A stretch of 64,000 nucleotides of DNA from Zeus faber. Taxonomy: Eukaryota; Chordata; Actinopteri; Zeiformes; Zeidae. The stretch is taken from contig OY482866.1 in the NCBI GenBank assembly GCA_960531495.1, forward strand, positions 17,016,346-17,080,345, written 5' to 3'. The translations under genes were made by a program, and so were the position numbers. Positions within the stretch are counted from its first letter, which is position 1; each line of letters starts with the position of its first letter. Of the stretch, positions 40,336 to 54,951 are shown piece by piece. A model generated the notes under the pieces. It saw only the letters and a list, made by a program, of their open reading frames with translations. It did not search any database and was not told the origin of the DNA.

Positions 40336-40784
40336 AGTTAATTTTACTGTCTCCTGCTCACTCTGTCTGTCTCGCTGTCTTTCTCACTGTTCTCCCGTTG
40401 TATTACTCACTCTTCTCCTGCTGTCTTTCTCACTCTTCTCCCGCTGTATTACTCACTCATATCTGACTTCTTTCTCTGTAATTCTCGCACTTCTCTCTGT
40501 CATCTCTCGCATGATCGCTCACTGTCTCACTGTCTGTGAGCCAGGCAGCCTGCGCCGGGAATGCACAGATTCGATTGGCTGAGTAGCATCGCGGAGGATG
40601 GCTTAACTCGAATGCAACTGGTCAGTGGATTTCCTGATTCGCTAAACTAGCAACGCAAAGTCGAGAAACGCTGCGCCGGTCAAAATAGAACCGCCCCGTC
40701 AAAATTTAAAATACTTGAATAATTTATTGAGTATTGGTCTGGGTCCGGACCCGGAGCGCGGTCCGCCTGTTAGTGACCACCGAC
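40336..40784. other. CT-rich sequence between the hAT and zinc-finger pseudogenes
   Basis: Imperfect ctgtctttctcactcttctcccg tandem units at about 40350-40520, then unique sequence. No gene. Confidence 0.6.
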
Positions 40785-41321
40785 AGTAACAGCTGTGGGA
40801 TGGGATCCAAACACTTACTGATTGGAAACACTCCAGAATCAACACAAGGAGCTTTAATCAGCAGTTTGGACGCAGTGATGTGTCTTCAGCTGCGAGGACC
40901 AGGTGAAACTCTTCAAACACAGTGGACAGCGGTACGGTTTAGCTCCTGTGTGAATACGCTGATTTGAGTTTGAGTTTGTTTTTCGCACTGAAGCTCTTTC
41001 CACACTGCACACACTGATACAGTTTCTCTCCTGTGACTACGCTGATGCTCTGTAAGTTTATTTTTTGACATAAAAGCTCGTTCCACACTGTTCACATTGA
41101 TATGATCTCTCTCCCGTGTGAATGCGCTGGTGCCTGTCCAGAACACCTTTTGTCCTGAAACTCTGAGCGCACTGCAGGCACTGGTAGGGTTTCTCTCCTG
41201 AATGAATACGCTGATGTACTTGAAGTTGAGTTTTTGTATTACAAGTCTTCTCACAATGTTGACAGTGGAATGATCTCTCTCCAGTGTGGACAGTCTGATG
41301 TACTTTCAGACTACTTGGCCA
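40785..41321 (-). pseudogene. Truncated C2H2 zinc-finger gene copy
   Basis: Matches the finger exon at 61277-62184 but is damaged. Two fingers are missing (equivalent of 61443-61625), an extra T near 41065 shifts the frame, and the sequence stops at ttggcca (41321), where Tigger sequence begins. It lacks the N-terminal half of the exon. Confidence 0.9.
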
Positions 41322-41399
41322 TGGGTCCGAAAAAAAAGGGCTGAGAAGAAGAAGCGGATGATGTCCATTGACCTAAAGCGCAAAATCATAGAAAAACAG
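41322..41399 (+). mobile_element. Tigger/pogo-like element, left piece
   Basis: Begins at the transposase start region (ATGGGTCCG) and encodes SIDLKRKIIEKQ, the start of a CENP-B-type helix-turn-helix. It is interrupted by a LINE; the frame resumes at 44567. The left terminal repeat is missing. Confidence 0.75.
41388..41399 (+). repeat. 12-bp target-site duplication, left
   Basis: ATAGAAAAACAG, identical to 44555-44566. Confidence 0.9.
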
Positions 41400-44315
41400 T
41401 ACGCAGGCGGTTCAGCGAGGTCCATAGGTGGCGTGGCATGTCTTCTCCTTTTACACCTCCTCCTGGGTCTCGGATGTATTGTTGGAGGCGGGAGGGCGCA
41501 GCTGACTCCCACGATTGTCTCCAGGATGCTGCCAGCCAGGCGTCCTTGGACAAGTCGTCAGGGATCGACTGTAGCATCTCTTGTGCTGCCTTGTTGTAGG
41601 GATGGCGAGACTTGAGCCTGCATGGTGGTGCCGGTGTTGTTGTGGCTTTGTGCAGGATGTGCCAGTCGTTCTTCTGGGCTTTCCTTGCCAGGGAGAGGGT
41701 AGCTGCTACCCGTCGGAGACTGGGTGGGGCGATACCAGCTAGGACTGGCAGGTAGGACACAGGGGTGGGTTTCAGACAACCAGTTACTATCCGGAGGGCG
41801 CTGTTGATGACAGTATCCACCTTGTTCGCATGTGGACTTCTGCTCCAGGCAGGGGCACAGTATTCCGCTACGGGTAGGACCAGGGCTTGCGTGGATATGC
41901 GTAGGGTCTGGGGGGAAGCTCCCCAAGTCGAGCCTGCAAGGCGGCGGATGAGCGAGACCCTTGCGGTTGTCTTGGCCTTCACTTCATCCAGGTGCTGCTT
42001 GTAGGACAGCGTCCGGTCCAAGCATACGCCGAGGAGCTTGGGGGCTTGCTGGAACTCCAGGCGGATGTTGCCAACATGCACGTCCAGTTCCCTTCTTGCC
42101 TCCTGGTTGTAGAGGTGGTAAGCTGCAGACACTGTTTTGCCCATGCTGAGCTGAATGTGCCACTTCTGGAGGTAGTCTGCCAGGATGCCCATGTCTCGGT
42201 TGAGGCCTTCTTCCATAGTGTTCCATGTTGGGCATCGAATCATGATGGCCAGGTCGTCCGCATAGCCGTACTTCTTGGATGTTGTGTCTGGCAGGTCGTG
42301 AATATAGATGTAAATAACATTGGTGAGAGGACAGAGCCTTGCGGGACACCGTTCTTCAGCCTTCTGAGCCTGCTGGTCCGGCCATCGCTGGTTTGTAGGA
42401 TGAAGCTGTGGTTAGATAGCATCTCCATAATAAATCTCACCATGTGCCGGTCCGGGATTGTTCTCAACAGTTTCAGGTGTAGTCCACGGTGCCACACGGT
42501 GTCATAAGCGGCTGTCAGGTCCAGGAATACTACTCCAGCTTTCTCATTATCTTGGAAGCTGTCCTCGATGTCCTGGGTGAGTAGCGTTACCTGGTCCACC
42601 GTTGACCTGCCTCTGCGGAAGCCGGCTTGTTCCGTTGGGAGTTGAGGGTCCACCACTGGCTCAATGCGGCTGTGGATCAGCCTCTCCAGAATCTTGTACG
42701 GGACACAGAGCAGGGATATGGGCCTGTAGGACTTCGGGTCTTCGGCGGGTTTGTTCGGCTTTGGCAAGGCTATGATGGAAGCACGGCGCCAGGTCTTCGG
42801 GAGCTTGGACCTCCGGAAGCATGATGAGAAGAATGTGCGTAGCCATTGAGATGTTCTTTCACTTTGGTGCATGACAAACTCTGGGTGGATATTGTCTCGA
42901 CCTGGTGATTTGCCCAGCTTCAGTTTTTTAATTGCTGCCTTTAGCTCGGCTGCTGTGAAGTCTCCTGAGAGATTAGCATCAGCGCTGGCTGCTCTGGAGA
43001 GGGATGATACCTCACACGATGTCAGTCGTGCGAAGTTTTTGTCCGCATCAGGGAAGCGACCATTTTTCAGGAGCTGGGAAGCAATAGCATCTGCAGTCAC
43101 TGGACACCTACGAGGTGTTGTTTTTCTCCCTGAGAGCAAGTTGATGGTCTGCCACGCCTTCCGGCTGGAGTGGGTGAAGTCGATGGATTCCGCTACTTCC
43201 GTCCACCTAGCCCTTCGGGTGTCATCCAGGTTCTGCAGTAGGGTTGTTGCTGTTGCGTCCATTTCTTCCCTGGTGATCGCCTGCTGGTGTTGGCGCAACA
43301 GGCAGCTGCACTCCTCATCCCAGCCCGGGATATAGTTTTTATTGTAGCCACGTGGGATGTTGTGCTTTGCTGCCCTTAGGAGGACTTCACAGTAGGCACT
43401 GTATGCAGCATCCACTTCTTCTGCTTCTGGGTCCATGAGACCAGCAGTTCTTCTTTCTGTTTCCACCGTAAACGACTGCCAGTTCGCCTTCCTGAAGTTC
43501 CATCTCCTGACCGGTTTGCCAGCTACCGGCTGTACTAGGGATGGTACTTTGATGATGGATGGCCGGTGGTTTGAGCGAGGGAACCTGTCCAAGACACGTC
43601 TCTCCGGTTTCAGGTCGTTACTGCGGCATATGACGAAGGCCAGATCTGGGTTGGTGTAAGAGTTCCAACGTGCAGAGCAGAAGCTTGGGGGCTCCTTTGG
43701 GTCGTACAGCAGTAGTGCCTCAACGTTAGAGGCCCACTCACTCAGTGCTTCTCCATCCTGTGATGTGTGTTGGTAACCCCAATCCGTATGTTGGCAGTTG
43801 AAGTCACCTGCATAGATGGCAGGAGCAGTCACGGATGGAAGTGATGATGCAGTCAGTGCTGTTGGTGGGGGCTTATATACGTTCACGACAGATGTTTCTT
43901 GGATTTTAGTGGCCAGCCACTCGATGTTGCAGCCAGGTGGAGATTGGCTGGTGGCTGCCCAGCTCAAACCATCTCGGACGAAGGTTGCCATTCCATGCTT
44001 CTTGCTGTGGATGGATCCAGCGAGGGAGAACCCAGGAAGCTTGAGGTTTTCATCTGACACCCAGTGTGTCTCTTGCAGGAGGACCGCTGCCACTTTGTTG
44101 GAATTGGCGAGATGCCTGATGACTTCGAGTTTGGCGATGGTAAGGCCCTCGACATTGAGTTGGAGCACCGGCAGACCTTGGTTTTCGACGGTGGGGGTGT
44201 CCGCCCGTCCTAAAGAGGATGTTCTCTGCCTTGGTTTTGGCATTGGCTTGTACCTTGGTCTGCCAGCTCGATGATTCTTTGGCGACATAAGTTTCGTGAG
44301 TTGGTCTTGCACCAT
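41400..44315 (-). pseudogene. LINE ORF2: endonuclease-reverse transcriptase, one frameshift
   Basis: The first frame (44315-42240) encodes an APE endonuclease (LQLNVEGLTIAKLEVIRHL, LLQETHW, IYAGDFNCQHTDW, SNHRPSII) and reverse transcriptase (YRPISLLCVPYKILERLIH, QAGFRRGRSTVDQVT, FLDLTAAYDTVWH, NGVPQGSVLSPML). A one-base loss near 42315-42325 moves YADDLAIMIRCPTW and the thumb region to another frame, which runs to 41400 without further breaks. The family is not certain (I/Jockey/RTE range). The low damage suggests a fairly young insertion. Confidence 0.88.
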
Positions 44316-44554
44316 TTCTCACTACTCACAGGAGAGGCCTCGTGAAGGCTGTCGTCTTCTCCCCCTGTGGGGCCTATCCGACAGTGCGTCATGCGAGTGT
44401 GGCGAACCTGAACAGACTGCCGAGCACATAATCAACAGCTGCCCCCTATACAGCCCACCCTCAGAAGCTGGCCTTTTTGACCTAGGACTGGAGACGAGGG
44501 CGTGGCTATATGACACTGAGTTGGCCATCTGATGATATACGAAAGAAGAAGAAG
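41400..44554. mobile_element. APE-type LINE with inverted 5' part (twin-priming structure)
   Basis: 41400 to about 44320 is antisense and carries endonuclease and reverse transcriptase. About 44320-44554 is sense and carries the C-terminal zinc-knuckle region (SASCECGEPEQTAEHIINSC, then CPLY), the stop and a short tail of gaagaagaa. The antisense part ends at LWTSLNRLRT beside the left duplication, just where the sense part takes up. That order is what twin priming predicts. The perfect 12-bp flanking duplication shows that it is a single insertion event. Confidence 0.85.
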
Positions 44555-44566
44555 ATAGAAAAACAG
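44555..44566 (+). repeat. 12-bp target-site duplication, right
   Basis: ATAGAAAAACAG, identical to 41388-41399. Confidence 0.9.
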
Positions 44567-45044
44567 GAGCGAGGTGATGCATGTGATGGAATTGGCGAGG
44601 CAGTACGAGCGTAGTACTTCCACAATATGTGCCATACTGAAGCAGAAGGAGGCGACAAAGGGTATTACGCCAGCCAAGGGCATTAAAATAATGTCTAAGC
44701 TGCGGACGGAGAAAAAAAAAGATGTTGGTGTGGTTGACACAGAAGCAGCTCGCAGGAGATAGTGTGACGGAGGGTTTCATCTGTGAGAAGGCAGAAGAGA
44801 AGATAAATCGACACATTGTCTTTTATTGTGTTTTATTATGTTTTTATACAATATTTGTGATTAATAAATACATTTTTCTTATTTAAAAACACGTGACAAA
44901 GATTTGGGGTGTTTTTTGGGGGGCTGGAACGGATTAATGGCATTTCAATTAATTTCAATGGGGAACACTGATTTGATATACGAGCAGATTGAATTACGAG
45001 CTCTGTCACGGAACAAATTAAACTCGTAAATCAAGGTACCACTG
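44567..45044 (+). mobile_element. Tigger/pogo-like element, right piece
   Basis: The transposase helix-turn-helix continues (VMELARQYERSTSTICAILK) and stops after about 60 codons. The DDE catalytic domain is deleted. The right terminal repeat, ctcgtaaatcaaggtaccac plus tg, ends at 45044 and is followed by TA (45045-45046), the usual pogo target. Block B has an uninterrupted TA at the equivalent site (about 21911). Confidence 0.82.
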
Positions 45045-45178
45045 TAGCTTTATTTCAGCACACAGGGTTAATTGTGACACATTGTCACACTGTAATGACT
45101 CGAACACAGAAAATCCATCACAATTCCAAAGTAAGGAAAGATCCAATTTTCCAATGGTGCCATTTTGAATACAGCCCC

Positions 45179-45500
45179 TCATGATGTCCCCATCAAAAAT
45201 GTCTCGAATGTCTCATCCCACACCCAGGAATCTTTGTTTATAATCGTTTGCAAATGTTTCCTGTGGTTCTCAAGTACATCTTTCAGTTGAGCAGCTCGTA
45301 ATAAATGAATAAAAAAGGACATATTCCTGAGATTTAAGGTGTTGTTGAAAGGCTGTTCGCATTCTGGACACATATCAACCAAGCCAGTCCTTACAAATGT
45401 ACTCATGGCAAGATTCATAATAGAAGTGGATCTCAAAACCATTAACTAACTTCTTATCGTCTGAATATTTGTATGGCTCTATTTTGAAATAAGCAGAAGC
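45179..45500 (-). pseudogene. Unrecognised 3' terminal exon or gene remnant, copy 2
   Basis: Same frame as 22042-22312 at the end (LENHRKHLQTIINKDSWVWD and the final FLMGTS before the stop), with AATAAA on the minus strand at about 45050. In the middle it keeps sequence deleted from copy 1, encoding CHEYICKD in one frame and VDMCPECEQPFN in the next. The ancestral exon therefore probably had a CxxC-type cysteine cluster; the copy is now frameshifted. Function unknown. Confidence 0.4.
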
Positions 45501-48290
45501 AAAAAAGTTATTTCTTCATAAGTATTTTATTGTAAAATAAAGTTTTTGATGTGATCCCTCTTGGAGCTTGTGGAGCCTGAATCCAGATAGCGGTCATTTG
45601 GTCTCCTCTACTGAACTAAATATGTATTATTTTTGGAAATGGGAATGGTCTTAAATGTATTAAGTCTTTATTTGATAAGAACATTAATAACAATACATTG
45701 CAGATGAATACAATCAATCGCCTATTCCTCACAGACTAAAGCAACGGATAACTAAGAAGATTCATAACTTTTGTTGAGTTTGATGTGATTCCACAATAGC
45801 TTGACGACTATGAAGTCCATTCTTAGTCATTTGCTACCATCTCGTGGCTGAAAGATGTAACTGCACCCGACAGTGCCACGCACCGACCTTTACCACGACA
45901 AATTCTTCGTTTTGGGAAAATATATTTGTTGAGTCTGATTCTGATTGTCGAGCACATTTGTGTAGTGCAGTTTATACTAAGGGACAATTCAAAATGCAAG
46001 AAAGCAGTGTCACAATGTGTCGCTTCTCCTGGATTGACCAGGCCCAGGTGATACAAAGGTCAACATGGTTCATAATAAAAGAGTAAATCTGACATATGTT
46101 TTGGCACTAAGCCATTGAGAGATTTCTAATCAAGCAGCATTTCAAAATCAATTCAGTGACACGCTGGAGGAAGGTGCAGAGACCTGAGGACTGGTGTAAT
46201 GTATTCAGTTTCCTTAATATAGTGTTTAATGTACTTTTAAGTTAGAAGAGTCCGATTCACCAAAATACCTGACCAGCTATGAGTCACAGCTGTTCAACTC
46301 TGTCTTACCAGATTTAGAAGTTATATTGTTAAACTGATAAATATTTTTAATTCAAAACAAAACTGACACTTGGTTCATTTTAATCATGTTTTTCAATGAT
46401 GGATTAACACTCACTAATTAAAAAAATGTAAATGGGAAATCACAGCAAGTCTGCAAGCTGATGCACATCTGATTGGGTTCATCCAATGCTTTTCTTCTTG
46501 GCTGAAGAAAGAAGAAACAGTCTTTATTTGTCACGCAACACACCACACTACAACACATGCTTGCAGAATGAAATAGGGAAAACGATTCTAAAGAAAAGTA
46601 AAACAGCTGCATGCGGAAGGAAAAGGATACAGACCGTGCAACCAGCACTGGGAGATGTTTTTGAGGAGTAAGGATCATGGAGAATCTGGACGTTGGTTTA
46701 CAGAAGATGGTGCACAACACCAGATGTTCTGTGAGCCACCGTAACCATAAAGATCATAGCTTTTTAAATTTCAGAGAAATTACGTCAAAACAAATGTGTG
46801 TTCGGACAATTCCATTTTCCAATACAGTACAAAGCTTTGTGATGCAGCTACATTTTTCAGCCACTAGAAAGCTGCAAATGATCACGAATTCTTTAATGAG
46901 ATTATTACAGGTATTTTGGGGTCAAATTAAACAATTAACTGAATTATTTGGTCTCATTTTATCAAGACACTGTAACACCAGATGTAAAAGAAATGTCTGT
47001 TTATTTTAATATATATTTTATATACCACAACAACTATATATGTATATAAAAATCATCTTGTTCTATCCTTAAGGTAGTAGTTATGTATTTATTTTAATAG
47101 TCCATCCCCTGTACATTTCTGCTGAATTCTATTTGATTCTGCCGAGAATGTGTAAATATGTTGAATACATTCAATATTTTGTTCGAGCTTCGTCACTTCA
47201 ATCTCAGATCTCCACCGTCATTTTTAGAATCCAGAGATAATATAAGAAATCTGACTTCATTCTCGCCGTATAAATAATAATACGTATAATAATAAGTGTA
47301 ATTATTATTATAATTATTATTTGTAAAATCGATAATGATGATACACACTATTGTTAACTGGTTTGTATGTTTTAAATACAAATTATAATAAATTCATATT
47401 GAAAACTCCCCCTTGGCTTTTTATTTTTAATTTCAACAAAGCCTATGACCACAGCACCAATCGACCAAACTTCAAATTATTAGTTTTGAATTGAACATTT
47501 TGTCTTAATATTCAATATTCTTAGTTGAATTTTTTATATCTTTTTTTTTTCACATGACACTTCTATCATCTCGCACAAATCATCCATAAATCTATAAGTA
47601 TTTCCTACCTATGGGTTCATTGTCGATAAGACTATGAATTAAATTGAGCAGTTGTAGGATATATAAATATGGATAGAATCGCTCATATCTGAAGGATTAA
47701 CAAATAAAGACACTTGACGTGGTTCAATGTCTCAACATCTCAGCAAACGATCCGTGTCCTAAAAGGTGTGATGAATATTACCTGGTAAAGTAACATTAGA
47801 CAACAAACACCTCCATGTTCCTCATCCTCTTCATCACTCATTTGTTTTGAATTAAAGTTGTTTCGTCATCACTATTTGATTTGAAAATCCAATGTAATAG
47901 ACGATGGAAACGAAGGTTGATCTCCCATCAACGACGCAGCATGTGTGTTTAAAGGCGAGGAGAAAGTGTGTGTTTAATGGATCACACATCGGACTGGAGG
48001 ACTCATTTCACCTCCTGTCCCTTGTCCAACATCTCTACTAAATGGGCGACATTTGTTTTTGTTCAAGTTTTCAGATTAAATAGTTTAAAAAGACAAAATA
48101 CGAACAAGTGGACATGTGAACTCATCCTTTCCTTGCTGCAAAACGCAGCTTTTCAGTGTCCGTTACAACAACGCTTCGATTCCCGGAACTAAATGTACAT
48201 TTTTATTGAACGGTAACAAGTTGTCTTTGTGTCCGTTACACGTTATAGCCCCAGAACTCACTGGATCCGTGTATTTTATCCCCAAAAGTC
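45501..48290. other. Spacer before H1 copy 2
   Basis: AT-rich sequence homologous to 22313-24440, with added stretches. No gene recognised. Confidence 0.6.
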
Positions 48291-48298
48291 AGCGGAGA

Positions 48299-48305
48299 AA
48301 ACACA
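48299..48305 (+). promoter_or_regulatory. H1 AC box (copy 2)
   Basis: AAACACA, 157 bases before the ATG, in a leader nearly identical to that of copy 1. Confidence 0.6.
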
Positions 48306-48461
48306 AAGTGAGGAGACGTTTCTGCCGCAGCGCGAACAACTCCACGGCTTGAGTCTCTGCGGTTCTCATGGTGTGTTTAACTCCAGCCCCCGCCTCGTTC
48401 CAGCCTCAATCTGCTCAGACTCCACAGTGAACTTTGTCAATCCGCCTGAAGAGAAGGAACA

Positions 48462-49073
48462 ATGGCAGAAGTCGCTCCAGCCGCTCCGGTCAAAGCCCCC
48501 AAGAAGAAGGCTCCTGCTCCCAAGAAGACAGGACCCAGCGTGGGAGACATGGTCGTCAAAGCGGTGTCCGCATCCAACGAGCGCAGCGGCGTCTCTCTGG
48601 CCGCCGTCAAGAAGGCTCTGGCCGCCGACGGCTACGACGTGGAGAAGAACAACTCCCGTGTCAAGATCGCCGTCAAGAGCCTGGTGCTTAAAGGAACCCT
48701 GGTCCAGGTCAAGGGGAGCGGAGCCTCCGGATCCTTCAAGATCAACAAGGCGGACACCAAGAAGCCCGCTAAGAAAGCCGTCGCTCCCAAGGCCAAGAAG
48801 CCCGCTGCAGCCAGGAAGCCCGCTGCGGCCAAGAAGCCCATCAAGAGTCCAGCTAAGAAGGCTACAGCCGCCAAGAAGTCACCCAAGAAAGCCAACAAAC
48901 CACCCGCCAAGAGCCCCAAGAAGGCGGCTAAAAGCCCCAAGAAGCCGCTTAAAAGCCCCAAGAAATTAGCCAAGAAATCCGCTGCAGCCAAGAAGGCTCC
49001 AGCTAAGAAAGCTCCAGCGAAGAAGGCCGCTAAGCCCAAAGCAGCCAAGAAGGCAGCTCCCAAGAAGAAGTAA
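48462..49073 (+). CDS. Linker histone H1 (copy 2)
   Basis: 203 codons with the same layout as copy 1. Differences include Val10, Pro18-Ala19, Val31, Lys33, Asn39 and Asp56 in the N-terminal and globular part, and Asn in KKANKPP plus a Pro-Leu swap before the last SPKK in the tail. The long flanks on both sides are almost identical to copy 1, so the amino-acid changes are concentrated in the coding region. Both genes look functional. Confidence 0.97.
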   Translation: MAEVAPAAPVKAPKKKAPAPKKTGPSVGDMVVKAVSASNERSGVSLAAVKKALAADGYDVEKNNSRVKIAVKSLVLKGTLVQVKGSGASGSFKINKADTKKPAKKAVAPKAKKPAAARKPAAAKKPIKSPAKKATAAKKSPKKANKPPAKSPKKAAKSPKKPLKSPKKLAKKSAAAKKAPAKKAPAKKAAKPKAAKKAAPKKK

Positions 49074-49101
49074 ACTCATTTCATCCTGTTCCACACACAA
49101 A

Positions 49102-49117
49102 GGCTCTTTTCAGAGCC
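49102..49117 (+). terminator. Histone 3' stem-loop, H1 copy 2
   Basis: GGCTCTTTTCAGAGCC. Confidence 0.97.
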
Positions 49118-49284
49118 ACCCACACCCTCATAGAGAGCTCTCCTACAACGACTGTTGATGGACAAATTGACATGTTACAAACTAATCACAATAAATCCAT
49201 ATTTAATAGAAAGTAACTCAATGTTTACACGACACTGATGTGCAGCCTGTACAGAGAACCATCTGATCATCTCATTGTGACTTG

Positions 49285-49510
49285 GCGCCGCCCGTTCGCA
49301 GCCGCCTGCACATGCGTTCCTCGTTAATTATGCACATTTTAGGATTAGGATCCGTTTTTTATCCGATTTTTATCCGATATAAAAATTTCACTGGACATTT
49401 TATCTGCGGATGTAACGTGGCCCCCGGTAATTTTACGCACCAACGCTCTCAACAGCAACATCAATAATGGAGCCGCTGTCCCACGGCACCGCGGTAAAGG
49501 AGGCCGATTT
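49285..49510 (+). mobile_element. LINE 5' UTR remnant in the H1-H3 spacer
   Basis: Related to 54960-55260 (shared gcacattttag, atataaaaatttc and aatggagccgctgtccca-type segments) and longer than its partner at 25425. A (TA)n run lies at about 49660-49685. No gene up to 49980. Confidence 0.6.
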
Positions 49511-49658
49511 AATATTTATTTGGATAAATGGATGTGTGTGACGAATAAACCTGTCGAATCGAAATAATTATAACATATAATGATACTTCACAGTTACTAT
49601 TCATAATAAACATATTACAATGCTAATACATAATAATAATTATAAAAAAATGTGTATG

Positions 49659-49690
<32 letters not shown>

Positions 49691-49983
49691 AATAAATGTT
49701 TTATATATAGTTGTAAAGTACAAAATAAAAAAATAAAATGTTCATTAATTATTATTAATTTCACAGTTATTTTAGTCGATGTGATAGTATAACATTTCAC
49801 TTCATATATATTTTTTTATAATTACATCATAATAAATATTGTTCTTAACTCCATGACACATATTTTACATATATAACATCAGTGTTTCTAGAAAATATCT
49901 TGATAAACCAAATAAAAAACCTCAACCATTCAATGTGTTTTGGCGCAACTTTCATGAATCACGGTCACGTTACAACCCATGGA

Positions 49984-50495
<512 letters not shown>

Positions 50496-50521
50496 ATACA
50501 ACCACTACTCCAACCCCAAAC

Positions 50522-50537
50522 GGCTCTTTTAAGAGCC
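50522..50537 (+). terminator. Histone 3' stem-loop, H3 copy 3
   Basis: GGCTCTTTTAAGAGCC; caaaagctg follows at about 50552. Confidence 0.97.
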
Positions 50538-50539
50538 AC

Positions 50540-51535
50540 CACACGTTCCATCAAAAGCTGTATTCCACTAGTGTACTCTGTAGATTAATTACACGTATTT
50601 CGTCGAGCCATGTAATGCTCAGGTCGTACGCCACATCGTCGTTGACCAAACACTGTCAAAATGTATTGCTCTGTAGACATTTTAGGCACTTTTAATTTAT
50701 CGCAATTACACAGTAACTGCTGCATTGTCTCCTCTTCCCAGTCCGTCCTTACAGATACTCTCCCGAACCTCATTATTCACGTTTAGTAATGTATTAAAAT
50801 ATCTAATGCACATGAAGATATGAGTTACGTTCTGTAAATAACATCGGGGTCTGATATCTGCGTGGGGGGGTCTATATCGATTTGTTGTTGCAGAAATGAT
50901 CTCCCGTTCACCACACTATTATGGGATGTTACAGGACTAATGTTAGGACCTGGTTTCCACAATCCCACCTTGTGTGTTTAATGGTATTTCATTGTCAACA
51001 GTGTTAAATCTATGTATATTTTTTGAGTAATAGCTTACATTGTGCTTATGTATAAAGCTGCTGCAATTTGGGAAACAGTATACAATTCATTGAAACACAT
51101 TTAAACATACTTTTATAATGTGAAATATATATATATTTTTTTTTTTTATTTTATTTTACAATGATACATTGAGCATGTTCTGGATCCACGTCTCCTACAT
51201 TTAAATGATTGTTTTTATTCATGTTTGAAAACCCATGTTTTTGTATATTTATTCGGTAGATTTGTGTCGGTTTATACTAAAGATAATATGCAAATCATTT
51301 CTTAAAATATTTATTTTGTGAAAGATATAAAACACGATAGTGTTGAGGAAAAAAATGGCACAATTTTGTAAAAGTTATATAAAATCAAATACAAACAACT
51401 GTTTGATTTCATAATATGAAGAAGATGTTTAAAAACCCACATATTTGAATATTTATTTTCTGTAGATTTATGTGTTACTGTCTAAGCTTTGAGTTTTGGC
51501 GGAATTTTTAAAGAATCATTTATCCAATCAGCGGC
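50540..51535. other. H3-H2A spacer, block C
   Basis: Homologous to 26669-27660; no gene recognised. Confidence 0.6.
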
Positions 51536-51546
51536 CTCAGTTTGGG

Positions 51547-51635
51547 CCAATCACATACGGCGGTGATTAACGGCGCGCGAGCCGCGAGGTCGCTCTTCAG
51601 ATCTGACCAATAGCAGCTTCCCTTGCAGGATATAA
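51547..51635 (+). promoter_or_regulatory. H2A promoter (copy 4)
   Basis: CCAAT at 51547-51551 and 51607-51611; TATAA at 51631-51635. Confidence 0.85.
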
Positions 51636-51682
51636 CAGGTCGCGTCGCGCCGAGCGCTCATTCTATCTTAGCAGCGTCTTGA

Positions 51683-52072
<390 letters not shown>

Positions 52073-52104
52073 ATCGACCGGACCACTTCCAGAAACAACC
52101 CAAA

Positions 52105-52120
52105 GGCTCTTTTAAGAGCC
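52105..52120 (+). terminator. Histone 3' stem-loop, H2A copy 4
   Basis: GGCTCTTTTAAGAGCC followed by GCGCAC. Confidence 0.97.
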
Positions 52121-52630
52121 GCGCACATCTTTGTACAGAGCAAATCTCACAAGTTAAAGTTGTTGTCGATAACATCCCATAATCCAGCTCACTTGAAGCT
52201 CAATAAGGACACAGCGCGAGTGGTGCCATCATTGACAGATGTTGTGTAGCTTACTTCATTTTGCATAAAGCTATAAAAACGTCACAACATTGTCTATTTA
52301 CAATACATGTTTCCCTGCTTCTTCCCTTAAATATACACTATTTTGTCTTAATATTCCCACAATATTAACCTGACTAAGATGGAAGTGTTTCACTTTATTT
52401 TAAAACAAGATAATTGTGTTAAATGTCAACATTAATATGAACAATTATTGCTTAATTTCGACCAAAAAAGAGCATGTTACTCAAATTTGTCATGGTAAAC
52501 CATGCTGTGCGTTAATTTTATTAAGTATTTTTCAATAATCAGATAAATCAGATTTACAGATATTTGTCTCAAGTCTGTTCAATGCTTCGAAACCAACTGG
52601 CGCATGCCCAGTGTGGCTTGAAGACTCTAC

Positions 52631-53113
<483 letters not shown>

Positions 53114-53140
53114 GCTGAGCTGTCAACCTCACAAAGCAAA

Positions 53141-53156
53141 GGTCCTTTTCAGGACC
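53141..53156 (+). terminator. Histone 3' stem-loop, H2B copy 4
   Basis: GGTCCTTTTCAGGACC. Confidence 0.97.
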
Positions 53157-53625
53157 ACCCACCCTGTCCAACAAAGGCTTTTCCGTTACTCAATAGTCAC
53201 GTAATGACAGTTGATTTTATATTCTAAACGCAGTTTACGTTTGTGTTGTATTTGTTCAAATAAATGTAGTGGACATTAAACAATAATGTCATTAGAGTGT
53301 ACATAAATGATAACATGCAAACGGAAAACTCCATTTGTTTTAATAAATATATAACGTATATCACAACAGTATGTTCATGCAAATTGTTTAATTGCCACAG
53401 AGCGGGTGGCTTGTCAGTTTTGCATGTATGTTGTGTATTATAACTTTTGCATCGCATTAAATAAATATTTTATTTAAAAAACTTTATGCTCACTTCCGTT
53501 GTCATGCCACAAAGTGTGCTGAAGGAGTTTGTGTTTACTTCAAATAACAGTTTGAACTCTTGTGTTGCCTATGTGTCTCGTTCCACACAAAACTATAGAT
53601 GGAAGCTCTTCGCTGTGAGTTTGGG

Positions 53626-53641
53626 GGCCCTGAAAAGGGCC
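53626..53641 (-). terminator. Histone 3' stem-loop, H4 copy 3
   Basis: Minus strand GGCCCTTTTCAGGGCC. The sequence just beyond differs from copies 1 and 2 (ctgtgagtttggggg on +), with the U7-type aagagcttcc further out. Confidence 0.95.
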
Positions 53642-53667
53642 TTTGTTTGGTGGAGCTGTTGCAGAGT

Positions 53668-54951
<1,284 letters not shown>

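Noticed and set aside
44574..44762. Small independent gene with a helix-turn-helix
   Set aside because: It continues the Tigger transposase start at 41322-41399 once the LINE is removed, and lacks the catalytic domain.
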